From Actinomycetota bacterium (GTDB lineage: Bacteria > Actinomycetota > Actinomycetes > Actinomycetales > Microbacteriaceae), in assembly GCA_009704945.1 (NCBI GenBank), contig WLDG01000002.1:22351-86350 (forward strand): a DNA stretch of 64,000 nt, in the 5' to 3' direction. Shown in pieces: positions 1 to 7,864 of this stretch. A program made the translations under genes and the position numbers. The notes beneath the pieces were generated by a model. It saw only the letters and a list, made by a program, of their open reading frames with translations, searched no databases and was not told where the DNA came from. Positions within the stretch are counted from its first letter, which is position 1; the number at the start of each line of letters is the position of its first letter.

Positions 1-468
1 TTAGAGTCACTCGATGCGTTGCAAGGTCGTCGAGTACTGGATCTGTTTGCTGGAACTGGTGCGCTGGGCCTAGAAGCTGTTTCCCGTGGCGCTGCCAGCT
101 TGGTATCGGTTGAAAAAGCTAGGGGAGCACAAGTTGTTTGTAAGAAAAACTTTGAGCTCGCACGTTCGGCACTGGAAAAGCAATCCATCAGGGCAGATTT
201 GACCCTAAAGGGGCAAGAGGTGGAAAGCTACATTAGATCTGCACAACAAGAGTTTGATTTGGTTTTTGTAGATCCACCATATGAATTCTCAACTGAAAAA
301 TTGGTTGATATCTTGACTAACCTTGTTCCACTCTTGAGTACCGATGCTTTAGTTGTGGTTGAGCGATCGAGCAGAGATGAGGTATTCCAGGTTCCTGGCT
401 TGGCTCTGCACAACAGCAAAAACTACGGCGATACTGCTGTCTTTTTCTTTAGAGTGAGCGCTCAGTAG
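1..468 (+). CDS. rsmD: 16S rRNA (guanine(966)-N(2))-methyltransferase RsmD, 5' end outside window
   Basis: Family role: methylates N2 of G966 in 16S rRNA using S-adenosylmethionine. The frame is open at base 1, so the N-terminal part (about a fifth to a quarter of a usual ~190-residue RsmD) lies outside the window. Seen here are the SAM-binding motif I (DLFAGTGALGLEA), the acidic residue of motif II in VSVEKA, and the catalytic DPPYEF motif typical of N2-guanine/N6-adenine methyltransferases. The last 20 bases overlap the end of the convergent citrate synthase gene. Identification is firm because the DPPY motif and the LFAGTGALGLEA block are diagnostic of the family; only the start is unknown. 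Confidence 0.9.
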   Translation, partial: LESLDALQGRRVLDLFAGTGALGLEAVSRGAASLVSVEKARGAQVVCKKNFELARSALEKQSIRADLTLKGQEVESYIRSAQQEFDLVFVDPPYEFSTEKLVDILTNLVPLLSTDALVVVERSSRDEVFQVPGLALHNSKNYGDTAVFFFRVSAQ

Positions 469-1744
469 CACCGGTGTAGACCTGTTGCGGTCTTCCGATT
501 CTCGCTGTTGAGTCTTCCATCATTTCTCGCCAATGGGCTATCCATCCTGGCAGGCGGCCGATTGCAAACAGCGGGGTAAACATTTTGGCTGGGAAACCCA
601 TTGCCTTGTAAATAACTCCGGTGTAGAAATCTACATTTGGGTAAAGCTTGCGCTCAGCAAAATAGTCATCTGCAAGGGCTGCTGCTTCTAGTTCTTTGGC
701 AATGTCTAATAGTGGATCTTTAACTCCCAGCTTAGCTAACACTTGATCAGCCGTTGCTTTCACGATTGTGGCTCGCGGGTCAAAGGATTTGTAGACTCGG
801 TGACCGAAGCCCATGAGGCGAACTCCGTCTTCCTTGTTTTTCACTCGCTCCACGTATTTCTTAACTCCATCACCGGAGTCCTTGATTTCCTTCAGCATCT
901 CAAGCACTGCCTCATTGGCACCTCCATGGAGCGGACCAAACAGAGCGTTAACGCCGGCAGACACTGATGCAAAGAGATTTGCCTGTGAGGAGCCAACTAG
1001 TCGAACCGTAGAGGTTGAACAGTTCTGCTCGTGATCCGCGTGCAAAAGCAGCAGAGTGTCCAGTGCCTTGGTAACGATTGGATTCTGTGTGTAGGCCTCG
1101 GCATAGGTTCCAAAAGTCATTCGTAAGAAGTTCTCAACCATTCCAAGTGAATTGTCTGGGTACATCAGGGCCTGGCCGAGCGATGTTTTGTGAGCGTAGG
1201 CAGCCACCACAGGCATTTTGGCCAATAGTCGAATAGTGGAAAGCTCAACCTGCTCTGGATCCTTGGGGTCTAGCGAGTCTGGATAAAAAGTAGAAAGGGC
1301 CGAAATTGATGCAGAAATTATCGCCATCGGGTGAGCAGAGGTCGGGAAAGCGCGGAAGAAATCTTTAAGGTCTTCGTGCAAAAGCGTGTGCCGGCGCATT
1401 TTGCCATCAAATTCCTCTAGCTCGGACTTGCTAGGTAGTTCGCCATAAACAAGGAGATATGCAACATCGAGGAAAGACTTTTTGGCAGCTAGTTGCTCGA
1501 TTGGGTATCCCCGATAACGGAGAATTCCTTTGTCACCATCTATATAGGTGATTGCACTCTTGGTGGAGGCTGTGTTTACAAAGCCCTGGTCATAGGTTGC
1601 GAGGCCAGTTTTAGCCATAAGTCCAGATATGTCGATTCCACTGTGGCCGTCAGTGGCCTGCACAACAGGCAGCTCTGACTCGGTTTCGCCAACTCGGATT
1701 ACGACCTTTGGACTCTCAGACAAACCTTCATCCCTTTCTCGCAA
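449..1744 (-). CDS. gltA: Citrate synthase
   Basis: Condenses oxaloacetate with acetyl-CoA to citrate, the entry step of the TCA cycle, in the cytoplasm. At 431 residues it has the normal length of a type II (hexameric-type) bacterial citrate synthase. The catalytic residues are visible: His273 in PLHGGANEA, His315 in MGFGHRVY and Asp372 in NVDFYTG; a further His-rich block LLLHADHEQN lies at 232-241. The start is a TTG at 1744, supported by a -10 box (TAGGCT) six bases upstream, which implies a leaderless mRNA. An alternative TTG at 1723 has an AAAGGG ribosome site eight bases upstream, so the start is not settled. It is a single-gene unit convergent with rsmD, overlapping it by 20 bases. 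Confidence 0.97.
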   Translation of the reverse strand: MRERDEGLSESPKVVIRVGETESELPVVQATDGHSGIDISGLMAKTGLATYDQGFVNTASTKSAITYIDGDKGILRYRGYPIEQLAAKKSFLDVAYLLVYGELPSKSELEEFDGKMRRHTLLHEDLKDFFRAFPTSAHPMAIISASISALSTFYPDSLDPKDPEQVELSTIRLLAKMPVVAAYAHKTSLGQALMYPDNSLGMVENFLRMTFGTYAEAYTQNPIVTKALDTLLLLHADHEQNCSTSTVRLVGSSQANLFASVSAGVNALFGPLHGGANEAVLEMLKEIKDSGDGVKKYVERVKNKEDGVRLMGFGHRVYKSFDPRATIVKATADQVLAKLGVKDPLLDIAKELEAAALADDYFAERKLYPNVDFYTGVIYKAMGFPAKMFTPLFAIGRLPGWIAHWREMMEDSTARIGRPQQVYTGATERSL

Positions 1745-1750
1745 GGCTCT

Positions 1751-1756
1751 AGCCTA
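1751..1756 (-). promoter_or_regulatory. -10 box TAGGCT of a leaderless gltA promoter
   Basis: TAGGCT on the minus strand, six bases before the TTG at 1744. A TTAGAC element 17 bases further upstream could be the -35. The spacing puts transcription start on or next to the start codon. The same arrangement recurs at five other genes in the window. Confidence 0.5.
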
Positions 1757-1839
1757 GGGCAGAATTTCTCCCAGTCTAAATCCGTTTAGCCGATTGTGAA
1801 CAGCTGTTTACGGGCCCTAGTAGCGCAAGCGCCAGGGCC

Positions 1840-1845
1840 TAGACT
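1840..1845 (+). promoter_or_regulatory. -10 box TAGACT ahead of the DUF2469 gene
   Basis: TAGACT followed by seven bases and then the ATG at 1853 (or four bases to an ATG at 1850). There is no ribosome site at a usual distance, so a leaderless transcript starting at the second ATG is the simplest reading. Confidence 0.45.
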
Positions 1846-1852
1846 GACAATG

Positions 1853-2182
1853 ATGGACGAAAGTGAATTTGAAGACTACGACCGAGATGCCGAGGTCTCG
1901 CTTTATCGCGAATACCGCGATGTCGTCAAAATGTTTCGCTACGTCGTAGAAACAGAGAGACGTTTTTACCTCTGCAATGAAGTTGAGCTAAAGCGCATTG
2001 ACACAGCCACCGACTTTTACTTTGAGATCAACATGCAGGATGTCTGGGTTTGGGACATCTATAGAACCGACCGCTTTGTGAAGCAGGTCAAGGTAATGAC
2101 CTTCAAGGATGTCAACCTTGAGGAAATAGGTAAACGGGACATTGAAATCCCTGAGGAATTAGCAGTCGGCGATAAGCCGTAG
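1853..2182 (+). CDS. DUF2469 family protein
   Basis: A conserved actinobacterial protein of unknown biochemical function, about 109 residues here. Recognised by the family core: SLYREYRDVV, VVETERRFYL and DVWVWDIYR with a following FVKQVKVMTFKDVN. It is soluble and acidic, without signal peptide or membrane segment. A longer open frame begins at a GTG at 1796, but homologues begin close to the acidic stretch, and the -10 box at 1840 would lie inside a longer version, so I use the ATG at 1853. In actinobacteria this gene normally stands between rnhB and yraN/comM upstream of dprA. Here dprA follows directly after 71 bases and yraN and comM are absent from the gap. Confidence 0.85.
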   Translation: MDESEFEDYDRDAEVSLYREYRDVVKMFRYVVETERRFYLCNEVELKRIDTATDFYFEINMQDVWVWDIYRTDRFVKQVKVMTFKDVNLEEIGKRDIEIPEELAVGDKP

Positions 2183-2191
2183 TTATCCACA
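2183..2191 (+). promoter_or_regulatory. Perfect DnaA box (TTATCCACA) upstream of dprA
   Basis: The nonamer matches the strict DnaA-box consensus and begins on the base after the DUF2469 stop codon, about 60 bases before dprA. A second perfect copy stands in the same position ahead of the ssb-like gene at 48698. Whether DnaA binds here is inference. Confidence 0.5.
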
Positions 2192-2253
2192 GATTACTTT
2201 CGTCAACAATTTTTTAGAGCCTCTTTTAGCAACATTCTCTCCGAGGAGAGATG

Positions 2254-3273
2254 ATGCAAACCACATTCGAACAAGAACAGCTAATTCTTTGGTCTCTTTT
2301 ACACGAACCTGGTGACTCAGTAGCGAGAGCTGTTTTTGATGCCAGAGGCATAGCTGCCATTCAAGATTTTAAGACTGGCATGGCTGAAAAGCTCTGGCCT
2401 CAGCTTGTTCCATCAGAGCAAATCGAAAATATTCCAGACCTCATTGAACGAATTGGCCTAAGGCTTCCTGTAAGTCACGAGATAGAAGTGATCGAGAGAG
2501 CAATCCGTTGGAATGCGCGACCTGTGTTTGAAGCAGAAGCGCCCAAGTTTTTTGCAAGGCTCAAGGATCTCTCCCCGCATCATCCCTACTTGCTATGGGT
2601 AGCGGGGAACATTGATTTTTTAGAACAAGATTGTGTTGCAGTAGTTGGAACTAGAAATCCCTCCGATACGGGGCTAGAAAACACCAGAAAGCTGGTCCGC
2701 AAAATCCAACTGCCCGTTGTTTCAGGCGGCGCAAAAGGAATTGATGCTGAAGCTCACAAAACTGCATTGGAGCTTGGGCTTCCCACCGCAGCTTTTATGG
2801 CCGGCGGTTTAGATAGAGCATATCCGCAGACGAATTGGGATTTGTTTCACCAGATTGTGCAGGCTGGGGGAGCGATGATTAGCGAAATGGCCTGCACGGT
2901 GGCACCTACTCGCTTTAGATTTCTGCAACGCAATCGTCTAATCGCTGCGAGTGCCACCAGCACATTTGTTGTCGAAGCAGGCTTTCGATCTGGCTCGAAA
3001 AACACGGCAGGACATGCCAGAACCCTGGGAAGAAACATATATGCACTAGCTGGCCCTAAGGATTTTGCGCCTGCCGCTGGCTGCAATCAACTGATTAATT
3101 CTGGATTTGCTGACCCGGTTTACCTCACGGGCTCCATTCCATCCAATCTAAACCTCCACAGAAAGCGAGTTGAGGATGCGCTACTGAACGGTGCAAAGAA
3201 CAGTATTGATGTTGCTCGGGAATCTGGCTTGAGCATCAAACAAGTACAGCGTTTTATGCCCGGCAAGGCCTAA
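2254..3273 (+). CDS. dprA: DNA-processing protein DprA
   Basis: DprA loads RecA on incoming single-stranded DNA during natural transformation. The Rossmann-like core is clear: VAVVGTRNPS near residue 130, then VVSGGAKGIDAEAH, the loop RNRLIAASA, and GSKNTAGHA near 250 followed by a YALAGP block. The N-terminal ~110 residues form the usual variable helical region, and the C-terminal ~40 resemble a small winged-helix domain (ARESGLSIKQVQRFM). Of two adjacent ATG codons (2251 and 2254) the second stands five bases from AGGAG and is preferred. The gene is followed after nine bases by xerC. Upstream is a perfect DnaA box. The usual partners comM and yraN are missing between this gene and DUF2469. 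Confidence 0.93.
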   Translation: MQTTFEQEQLILWSLLHEPGDSVARAVFDARGIAAIQDFKTGMAEKLWPQLVPSEQIENIPDLIERIGLRLPVSHEIEVIERAIRWNARPVFEAEAPKFFARLKDLSPHHPYLLWVAGNIDFLEQDCVAVVGTRNPSDTGLENTRKLVRKIQLPVVSGGAKGIDAEAHKTALELGLPTAAFMAGGLDRAYPQTNWDLFHQIVQAGGAMISEMACTVAPTRFRFLQRNRLIAASATSTFVVEAGFRSGSKNTAGHARTLGRNIYALAGPKDFAPAAGCNQLINSGFADPVYLTGSIPSNLNLHRKRVEDALLNGAKNSIDVARESGLSIKQVQRFMPGKA

Positions 3274-3282
3274 TCTGGATGA

Positions 3283-4164
3283 GTGGATCACCTTCTGGAA
3301 ACTTTCTTGGCTTCGCTAAAGGCGCGCGGCATAAGCGAGAACACCCTGAAGGCTTATCGATCAGACCTAGCAGATCTGCTGCAGTTTCTGGTTGACACTA
3401 AACAAAACCTTTCCCTGGACGCCCTGCGAGATTGGATGTGGCGTCAATCTGAAGCAGGGGCAAGCAAGAGCACACTTGCGAGAAAAACTTCGAGCGCGAA
3501 AGCGTTCACAGAGTATTTGTATGAGCGTGGAGAGATATCTGAAGACCCAGGTCTTCGGTTGCGGGCCCCAAAACTTGAGCGCACACTGCCAAAAGTTGCC
3601 AGTGAGAAATCGCTAGCTGAAGTATTTAGCAAGCTCATTGAGCAAGCCACCCCAGACAATCCATCGGCTCTTAGAGACCTTTGCGCTTTTGAACTTCTCT
3701 ATGCCACTGGTATGAGAGTCAGTGAACTAGCAGGCTTAGATCAGTCTGATGTTGACTACTCCAGGAGACTTTTGCGAGTCACGGGTAAAGGAAACAAACA
3801 ACGAATGTTGCCATACGGCGTAACTGCTGAAAAAGCCCTCAACGACTACATTCGATTGGCTAGACCCAAACTCGCAATTGAAACTTCGCCAGATGCTCTT
3901 TTACTAACTTCAAGAGGGAAGCGTGTAGGGGTCAGGCAGCTTTATTCACTGGTGGCAAATCAGCTAGCTCAGACGGCCACCGGTTCGGCTGGTCCGCACA
4001 CTCTTCGCCACTCGGCGGCAACTCACTTGCTTGACCACGGTGCTGACCTGCGTGCGGTGCAGGAAATCCTCGGACATGCTTCTTTAGCGACTACTCAGAT
4101 TTACACCCATGTTTCGGTTGAGAGGCTCCGTGATGCATTCGAACAGGCTCACCCTCGCGCCTAG
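3283..4164 (+). CDS. xerC: Tyrosine recombinase XerC
   Basis: Site-specific recombinase that, with XerD, resolves chromosome dimers at dif. The 293-residue length is normal. The N-terminal SAM-like core-binding domain covers about residues 1-90. All catalytic residues can be seen: Arg145 in ATGMRVSEL, Lys169 in TGKGNKQR, His239 and Arg242 in HTLRHS, His265 in LGHAS and the nucleophile Tyr274 in TTQIYTH. It begins with GTG at 3283, nine bases after dprA, and overlaps the M23 peptidase gene on the other strand by four bases. Context (between dprA and rpsB) marks it as the housekeeping Xer enzyme and not a phage integrase. XerD must be elsewhere. Confidence 0.95.
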   Translation: MDHLLETFLASLKARGISENTLKAYRSDLADLLQFLVDTKQNLSLDALRDWMWRQSEAGASKSTLARKTSSAKAFTEYLYERGEISEDPGLRLRAPKLERTLPKVASEKSLAEVFSKLIEQATPDNPSALRDLCAFELLYATGMRVSELAGLDQSDVDYSRRLLRVTGKGNKQRMLPYGVTAEKALNDYIRLARPKLAIETSPDALLLTSRGKRVGVRQLYSLVANQLAQTATGSAGPHTLRHSAATHLLDHGADLRAVQEILGHASLATTQIYTHVSVERLRDAFEQAHPRA

Positions 4165-4661
4165 CTAACTAGTTGACTGGGTTTGAGTTTGCCAACAAAC
4201 AGCAGGGGATTGAGATATCCGTAGGGACTTCGAACTGAGAAGTGAACGCAGTTTTGGCAGTGCTCATGGTAACCCGGATCCCCTTTGCAAGCTTGGCCAA
4301 ATACTTGTCCTTCGCTAACCCAATCACCTTCCGTAAGGTCCGTGCAAACCACCTCGAAGCTCGCTTTATAACCGGTAAGTGAAAGCAAAGTGATGAGATT
4401 GCGATCGACAACTTTTCCGGAAAAGCTCACGACAGCATCAAACGGAGCTCTCAGCTGCTGTCCTGGACTCACAAGGAGATCAATTCCTCGATGTCCTGCT
4501 CCATATTCGGTCGCCGGCAAGTGATAGTCCCAGCTGTGTCGAGAATCAAAGTCAGGAATAGGCGTTGCCCAAATCTCGGGTGGTTTTAGTGGCTCGGTCA
4601 TGGTCTGAATTAGAAGCAGGAAAGAAGTCAATAGTTTGAGCATGGGGAAACCCTGCGGCAT
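4161..4661 (-). CDS. M23 family (LytM-type) peptidase, exported
   Basis: A small exported LytM-fold protein expected to act on or regulate cleavage of peptidoglycan peptides. Residues 7-20 (MLKLLTSFLLLIQT) look like a signal sequence; the true start may be the ATG at 4643. Zinc ligands are His57 and Asp61 in GHRGIDL and His140 in CVHFSVR. In classic LytM enzymes the last motif is HxH; here the first His is Cys138. As I recall, actinobacterial M23 proteins beside rpsB often have Cys at this place, so the change may mark a subfamily. The gene is divergent from rpsB and convergent with xerC, the usual actinobacterial arrangement. Confidence 0.85.
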   Translation of the reverse strand: MPQGFPMLKLLTSFLLLIQTMTEPLKPPEIWATPIPDFDSRHSWDYHLPATEYGAGHRGIDLLVSPGQQLRAPFDAVVSFSGKVVDRNLITLLSLTGYKASFEVVCTDLTEGDWVSEGQVFGQACKGDPGYHEHCQNCVHFSVRSPYGYLNPLLFVGKLKPSQLVS

Positions 4662-4733
4662 AATGCACCCGCGAAGTAGCCGGGAAAAAGGACCGGTGGA
4701 TAAAGGCTGGTTTGGCTGTTATGCTTACAACCA

Positions 4734-4870
4734 CGTCCCGCCAGTCGGGACGAATTCGCGTAAGGCCAATAAATCTGTTAGCTCAGTCCCCTCGGGGTGC
4801 TAGCGGATGGTCTTGCCAGGGGTGTTAGCAACCGCTATCGCCACAAACTGAGTGGACACTTTTGTGTCCA
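4734..4870 (+). promoter_or_regulatory. Structured 5' leader of rpsB with competing hairpins
   Basis: A possible -10 box TATGCT (4720-4725) would start transcription about ten bases downstream. The leader then holds a 7-bp stem CGTCCCG/CGGGACG (4734-4752), a stem GTTAGC/GCTAGC (4777-4782 with 4799-4804), and a last 7-bp stem TGGACAC/GTGTCCA with a TTTT loop (4853-4870) that touches the AAAGGAG ribosome site. GCTAGC at 4799-4804 can instead pair with a second GTTAGC at 4824-4829, or be broken by TAGCGG/CCGCTA (4801-4806 with 4832-4837). Ribosomal protein S2 is known to autoregulate in other bacteria; a similar role here is inference. Confidence 0.5.
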
Positions 4871-4882
4871 AAGGAGTGCCTT

Positions 4883-5671
4883 ATGGCCAGCGTAACCATG
4901 CGCCAGCTACTGGATGCTGGAGTCCACTTCGGACACCAGACCCGTAGATGGAATCCAAAAATGAAGCGACACATTCTTACTGATCGCTCCGGTATCTACA
5001 TCATTGACCTTCAACAGTCCGTTGACTACATCGACAAGGCCTATAACTTTGTTCGCGATCTAGTTGCTAACGGCGGCTCCATCATGTTCGTTGGAACCAA
5101 AAAGCAGGCTCAGGGGCCGATTGCCACAGAGGCACTTCGAGTTGGCCAGCCATACATCAACCAGCGCTGGTTGGGTGGACTACTAACTAACTTCTCAACA
5201 GTTGCTAAGCGCATTCAGCGCCTGAAGGACCTTGAGACATATGACTTTGAAGACCCAACCAAATCGGGTCTGACCAAAAAAGAGCTACTCCTTTTGAAGC
5301 GTGAAAAAGACAAGCTAGAGAAGTCTCTAGGTGGTATTCGTAACGTCAACAAGACTCCAAGTGCAATCTGGGTTGTTGACACCAACAAAGAGCACCTAGC
5401 TGTCACCGAAGCTAACAAGCTAGGAATTCCAGTAATTGCAATCCTTGACACCAACTGTGACCCAGATTCGGTCACTATTGGAATTCCAGGAAACGATGAC
5501 GCAATTCGTTCCATTGAACTACTCACCAAGCTCATTGCAGACGCAGCAGCGGACGGAATGATCGCTCGCCACAACAAGGGTGGTGCCGAAGCTGAGCCAT
5601 TGGCTGAGTGGGAGCGCGAACTACTTGAGGGCGAGAAGAAGCCGGCAGTTGAAGAGAAGGCGGCAGAGTAA
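4883..5671 (+). CDS. rpsB: 30S ribosomal protein S2
   Basis: Structural protein of the small ribosomal subunit, 262 residues. The start ATG at 4883 follows AAAGGAG by six bases. An in-frame upstream codon exists at 4862 but would run through the leader hairpin next to the ribosome site, so I reject it. Family blocks: [19 protein letters not shown] near residue 8, [12 protein letters not shown] near 45, and the MFVGTKKQA and [10 protein letters not shown] blocks. The C-terminus is an acidic Glu/Ala tail, common in actinobacteria. The stop codon abuts the tsf start with no gap, so the two are cotranscribed and probably translationally coupled. Confidence 0.98.
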   Translation: MASVTMRQLLDAGVHFGHQTRRWNPKMKRHILTDRSGIYIIDLQQSVDYIDKAYNFVRDLVANGGSIMFVGTKKQAQGPIATEALRVGQPYINQRWLGGLLTNFSTVAKRIQRLKDLETYDFEDPTKSGLTKKELLLLKREKDKLEKSLGGIRNVNKTPSAIWVVDTNKEHLAVTEANKLGIPVIAILDTNCDPDSVTIGIPGNDDAIRSIELLTKLIADAAADGMIARHNKGGAEAEPLAEWERELLEGEKKPAVEEKAAE

Positions 5672-6499
5672 ATGGCTAACTACACAGCAAGCGATGTAAA
5701 GGCACTGCGCGAGAAGAGCGGTGCAGGAATGATGGACTGCAAGTCCGCATTAGACGAAGCAAACGGAGATATTGAGAAGGCTTTTGAAGTCCTTCGCTTG
5801 AAGGGCCTCAAAGGCGTATCAAAGCGTGAGGGTCGTTCAACTTCCAATGGCCTAGTGGTGGCTCGTGTTGACGGTGGCAGAGCAATGCTTTTGGAACTAG
5901 CTTGCGAAACCGACTTCGTAGCTAAGGCTGAAAACTTTGTTGCGCTGGCTGAACAGGCCGCTGACGCTGCATTTGCCGCAGGTGCCAAGGATGCTGATGC
6001 GGCGCTCGCCGCTAGTGCGGGTGGAAAGAGCGTGGCAGATGCCATCACAGACCAGGCAGCAATTTTGGGCGAGAAGGTTGAGCTTCGACGTGTGAAAGTT
6101 ATCGAGGCACCAGCTGTTGATGCTTACTTGCACCGTACAAGCCGTGACTTACCGCCCCAGGTAGGCGTATTGCTCGGTTACGAGGGTTCTAACGCTGATG
6201 TCGCTCATGACATCGCAGTTCACATCGCAGCTTTCAGCCCCCAGTACTTGAACCGCGATGAGGTCCCAGCGGACGTTGTTGCGAAAGAGCGTGAGATTGC
6301 GACTGAAACAGCTCGCAACGAAGGCAAGCCAGAAGCTGCCCTGGAAAAGATTGTTGAAGGCCGTGTAAACGGTTTCTTCAAAGAGACCTGCCTTCTGGAC
6401 CAGGACTTCGCGAAGGACAACAAGTTGAGCGTTGCCAAGGTGGCCGAGCAGGCTGGCCTGAAGCTAACTGGCTTTGTTAGATTCCGTGTCGGAGCCTAA
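5672..6499 (+). CDS. tsf: Translation elongation factor Ts
   Basis: Nucleotide exchange factor that regenerates EF-Tu-GTP. At 275 residues it has the full bacterial length. The N-terminal UBA-like domain (DVKALREKSGAGMMDCKSAL) is at about residues 8-27, and the EF-Tu contact motif TDFVAKAENF is near 81-90. It starts directly after the rpsB stop, with no intergenic base. It is followed by a strong intrinsic terminator at 6516-6545, so rpsB-tsf form a closed transcription unit, with pyrH-frr-cdsA read from a new promoter or by read-through. Confidence 0.98.
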   Translation: MANYTASDVKALREKSGAGMMDCKSALDEANGDIEKAFEVLRLKGLKGVSKREGRSTSNGLVVARVDGGRAMLLELACETDFVAKAENFVALAEQAADAAFAAGAKDADAALAASAGGKSVADAITDQAAILGEKVELRRVKVIEAPAVDAYLHRTSRDLPPQVGVLLGYEGSNADVAHDIAVHIAAFSPQYLNRDEVPADVVAKEREIATETARNEGKPEAALEKIVEGRVNGFFKETCLLDQDFAKDNKLSVAKVAEQAGLKLTGFVRFRVGA

Positions 6500-6515
6500 C
6501 TAAAGAGATCAAACA

Positions 6516-6545
6516 AAAGGGGTTCGGCTTAGGCCGAGCCCCTTT
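6516..6545 (+). terminator. Intrinsic terminator after tsf
   Basis: A 13-bp stem (AAAGGGG..CGGC against GCCG..CCCCTTT) with a four-base TTAG loop and one G-U pair, followed by TGTCTTTCC. It is GC-rich and stands 16 bases after the tsf stop. The best-formed terminator in the window. Confidence 0.85.
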
Positions 6546-6590
6546 GTCTTTCCCCCTAGGATGGTCTGAGGAATTGGCTGGAGGTTGAAG

Positions 6591-7289
6591 ATGGCAAAGA
6601 AGCGTCGTGTAATACTCAAACTCTCCGGCGAAGCTTTCGGTGCGGGTTCTTTGGGTGTCAACCCAGATGTTGTGTCAGAAATTGCCAAATCAATTGCTGC
6701 GGCCGCCAAAGATGTTGAAATAGCCATCGTGGTAGGTGGAGGAAACTTCTTCCGAGGAGCAGAACTATCCAACAGAGGCATGGATCGTGGCCGAGCCGAT
6801 TACATGGGCATGCTGGGAACCGTTATGAATGCTCTAGCCCTGCAAGACTTCATTGAACAAGCTGGCGCTTCGGTCCGAGTTCAAACTGCTATCACTATGG
6901 CTCAGGTTGCCGAGCCTTACCTGCCACTGAGAGCCATTCGCCACCTAGAAAAAGGCCGCGTCGTAATTTTTGGAGCCGGTGCTGGCTTGCCTTATTTCTC
7001 CACTGACACTGTTGCTGCCCAGCGAGCACTCGAGATTCACGCCGATGAGGTGTTGGTAGCGAAGAACGGTGTTGATGGCGTCTATTCAGCCGATCCAAAA
7101 CGCGATCCGGCAGCCAAGAAGCTCACTGAAATTAGTTACCAAGAAGCACTAGTTCAAGGCCTCAAGGTTGTCGATGCAACCGCCTTCTCACTTTGTATGG
7201 ATAACAAGATGCCAATGCGCGTGTTTGGTATGGAAGATGTGTCAGCAGCTTTGCTCGGCAAACAAGTTGGAACCAAAGTCAAGCCATAG
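6591..7289 (+). CDS. pyrH: UMP kinase
   Basis: Phosphorylates UMP to UDP in pyrimidine nucleotide synthesis; hexameric amino-acid-kinase fold enzyme of the cytoplasm. The protein has 232 residues, the usual size. Motifs: LKLSGEAF at the N-terminus, [11 protein letters not shown], the [16 protein letters not shown] helix, and [12 protein letters not shown] near 145. The ATG at 6591 is chosen because GGAGG stands six bases upstream; an in-frame TTG two codons earlier would overlap this site. The frr gene follows after 14 bases, the standard bacterial order pyrH-frr-cdsA. Confidence 0.97.
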   Translation: MAKKRRVILKLSGEAFGAGSLGVNPDVVSEIAKSIAAAAKDVEIAIVVGGGNFFRGAELSNRGMDRGRADYMGMLGTVMNALALQDFIEQAGASVRVQTAITMAQVAEPYLPLRAIRHLEKGRVVIFGAGAGLPYFSTDTVAAQRALEIHADEVLVAKNGVDGVYSADPKRDPAAKKLTEISYQEALVQGLKVVDATAFSLCMDNKMPMRVFGMEDVSAALLGKQVGTKVKP

Positions 7290-7303
7290 CGGTAAGGAAA
7301 CAG

Positions 7304-7864
7304 ATGATTCAGCAGATTATGGCCGAGGCCAAAGAGAAGATGGATAAGGCGCTAGACGCCACCAAAGAAGACTTTGCTTCTGTGAGAACCGGCAGAGCCA
7401 ACCCTGCAATGTTTCAAAAAATAATGATTGACTACTACGGCACACCAACCCCGCTGGGTCAGTTGGCTGGAATTCAAAATCCCGAAGCTCGTTCCATCAT
7501 GATTTCGCCATATGACAAATCTGCGCTGTCTGCAATCGAAAAAGCCCTCCTTGCTACTCCCAATCTGGGTGCTCAACCAAACAGCGATGGCAATGTCATC
7601 CGAATCAATTTGCCTGAGCTAACTGAGGAAAGACGCAAGGAGTACGTCAAGCTAACGCGCGATAAGGCTGAGCAGGGACGCGTCTCGGTTCGCAACATTC
7701 GCCGCAAGGCAAAAGAGGACCTCGAAGCCGTCAAGAAGGATGGCGGAGCTGGTGAGGACGACATTGAGCGAGCTGAAAAAGAATTAGAAGCAATTACCAA
7801 GGCGCACGTTGACAAGATTGACGAAGCGCTGAAAAACAAAGAGGCCGAACTGCTCGAGGTCTAA
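7304..7864 (+). CDS. frr: Ribosome recycling factor
   Basis: Splits the post-termination ribosome together with EF-G. The 186-residue length is normal. Recognised by [17 protein letters not shown] near residue 24, the domain II segment around [14 protein letters not shown], and the C-terminal helical block [20 protein letters not shown]. An AAGGAA ribosome site stands just upstream of the ATG at 7304. The cdsA start codon follows the stop without a gap. Confidence 0.97.
   Translation: MIQQIMAEAKEKMDKALDATKEDFASVRTGRANPAMFQKIMIDYYGTPTPLGQLAGIQNPEARSIMISPYDKSALSAIEKALLATPNLGAQPNSDGNVIRINLPELTEERRKEYVKLTRDKAEQGRVSVRNIRRKAKEDLEAVKKDGGAGEDDIERAEKELEAITKAHVDKIDEALKNKEAELLEV

Noticed and set aside
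3283..4164. Tyrosine recombinase as a sign of a mobile island
   Set aside because: XerC sits in its normal housekeeping place between dprA and rpsB; there are no direct repeats or phage genes nearby.
4862..4882. Earlier in-frame start of rpsB at 4862
   Set aside because: It would place the start within the leader hairpin and before the AAAGGAG site; the ATG at 4883 has a proper ribosome site and gives the conserved N-terminus.
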